Assembly: GCA_024998815.1 (NCBI GenBank)
Contig: JACEUQ010000001.1
Span: 1,612,001-1,676,000, forward strand
Source of the DNA: Opitutus sp.
Lineage (GTDB): Bacteria; Verrucomicrobiota; Verrucomicrobiia; Opitutales; Opitutaceae
Reading direction: 5' to 3'
DNA length: 64,000 nt
Positions 63,735-64,000 of the stretch are shown here, one piece after another. Each line of letters opens with the position of its first letter. The first letter of the stretch is position 1. Under the pieces are notes generated by a model, which saw only the letters and a program-made list of their open reading frames with translations, did no database searches and was not told the origin of the DNA. A program made the translations under genes and the position numbers.

Positions 63735-64000
63735 TCATATCTTCTTCCGACCTCGTACTAACTTCAAAATTCCCCGAGGTCGTTGCCGCATATCAACCAC
63801 AGCTACAATCGTAGTCACATCAGGTTCAATAGCGTAAAAAATAGCGAAAAAAGTATTCCGTATAATAACACGACGGAAAAAAACAAATTTCTTTGAAAAC
63901 ATCTCTGGATTCCACTCAATCCAGTGAACTGCTTCGAGAAACTGGCCGTGAAAATAATCAGCACCATCTAAACGCCATGAATAAAATTCCTTGGCCGCAC
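63735..64000 (-). CDS. cassette 11: RelE/ParE-family toxin (N-terminus beyond window)
   Basis: The visible 87 residues include RLDGADYFHGQFLEAVHWIEWNPEMFSKKFVFFRR, then FFAIFYAIEPDVTTIVAVVDMRQRPRGI, the pattern of plasmid-stabilisation RelE/ParE toxins (terminal beta strands with R and basic tail RGRKKI). The stop codon (63735-63737) sits 1 bp from the R'' box. The start and any antitoxin lie to the right of the window. Confidence 0.8.
   Translation of the reverse strand, partial: AAKEFYSWRLDGADYFHGQFLEAVHWIEWNPEMFSKKFVFFRRVIIRNTFFAIFYAIEPDVTTIVAVVDMRQRPRGILKLVRGRKKI

Larger units (their letters stand above)
54377..64000 (-). mobile_element. integron-type gene cassette array (at least 11 cassettes; continues beyond window)
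   Basis: Eleven 103-bp attC-like palindromes, all in one orientation, each follow one minus-strand gene or gene pair. Cassette bodies are 0.4-0.8 kb without insertions. Stop codons lie within 10-60 bp of the R'' end in most cassettes and abut it in two. Start codons lie 7-50 bp from R' in most. Cassette DNA is visibly more AT-rich than the neighbouring genes. No integrase gene is in the window. By cassette polarity attI/intI would lie to the right. Confidence 0.85.

Overview
The window looks like a chromosomal segment of a Verrucomicrobiota bacterium, probably near Opitutaceae (inference). The support is high-GC coding DNA, lipid A genes (lpxD, lpxB), dispersed hairpin repeats, GRDARAT-type repeats running into a coding region, and a ribosomal protein cluster lacking tuf, rpmD, infA and rpmJ. 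No rRNA, tRNA or CRISPR array was seen.

Layout. 1-6.9 kb: C-terminus of a large protein (possibly a glycoside hydrolase), a SWIM zinc-finger protein and SNF2 helicase pair separated by REP-like hairpins, and a CHAD-domain protein. 7.0-10.7 kb: a porin / FMN-binding protein / PepSY / ApbE operon, probably a periplasmic flavin electron-transfer module. A 17-bp palindrome fills the spacer of its putative promoter, which suggests metal (Fur-like) control. 10.8-16.45 kb: a group II intron whose reverse transcriptase gene is split by a 3382-bp IS21-family element with an 8-bp target duplication. 16.5-35.8 kb: one long minus-strand str-S10-spc-alpha ribosomal cluster from rpsL to rplQ. Its peculiarities are a small exported protein between rpsS and rplV, an intrinsic terminator between rplO and secY, a SecY with an extra C-terminal membrane helix, and a shortened adenylate-kinase-like protein without the P-loop lysine where adk normally sits. 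36-47.9 kb: queG-aroK, a transglutaminase / DUF2126 / chlorite-dismutase-like operon, lpxD, an FKBP isomerase, a LOG-family protein with a long unknown N-terminus, and an AmpG-like permease. 47.9-53.1 kb: a second IS21-family copy of exactly the same length and orientation, then an IS1380/IS4-like element. 53.2-54.3 kb: lpxB.

The most interesting region is 54.38 kb to the right edge: an array of at least 11 gene cassettes, all on the minus strand. Each ends in a 103-bp imperfect palindrome with the architecture of an integron attC site (GCCGAAC/GTTCGGC ends, unequal arms, stop codons close to or abutting the R'' box, starts often 7-50 bp from the R' box). One cassette (CPBP protease) carries a variant 5' end (TTGGGC) matched by a variant R'' box (GCCCAAC) at its own 3' end. 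This is what a circular cassette intermediate predicts and a static repeat does not. Cassettes carry toxin-antitoxin modules (VapBC twice, BrnTA, YefM-YoeB, an incomplete RelE/ParE toxin), a membrane protease, a LexA-N-like DNA-binding protein, a zinc-ribbon protein, a lipoprotein and unknowns. Two cassettes were hit by insertion sequences, one of which splits a vapC. No integrase gene is visible. By cassette polarity it would lie beyond the right edge, or the array is a CALIN (attC cluster lacking an integrase).
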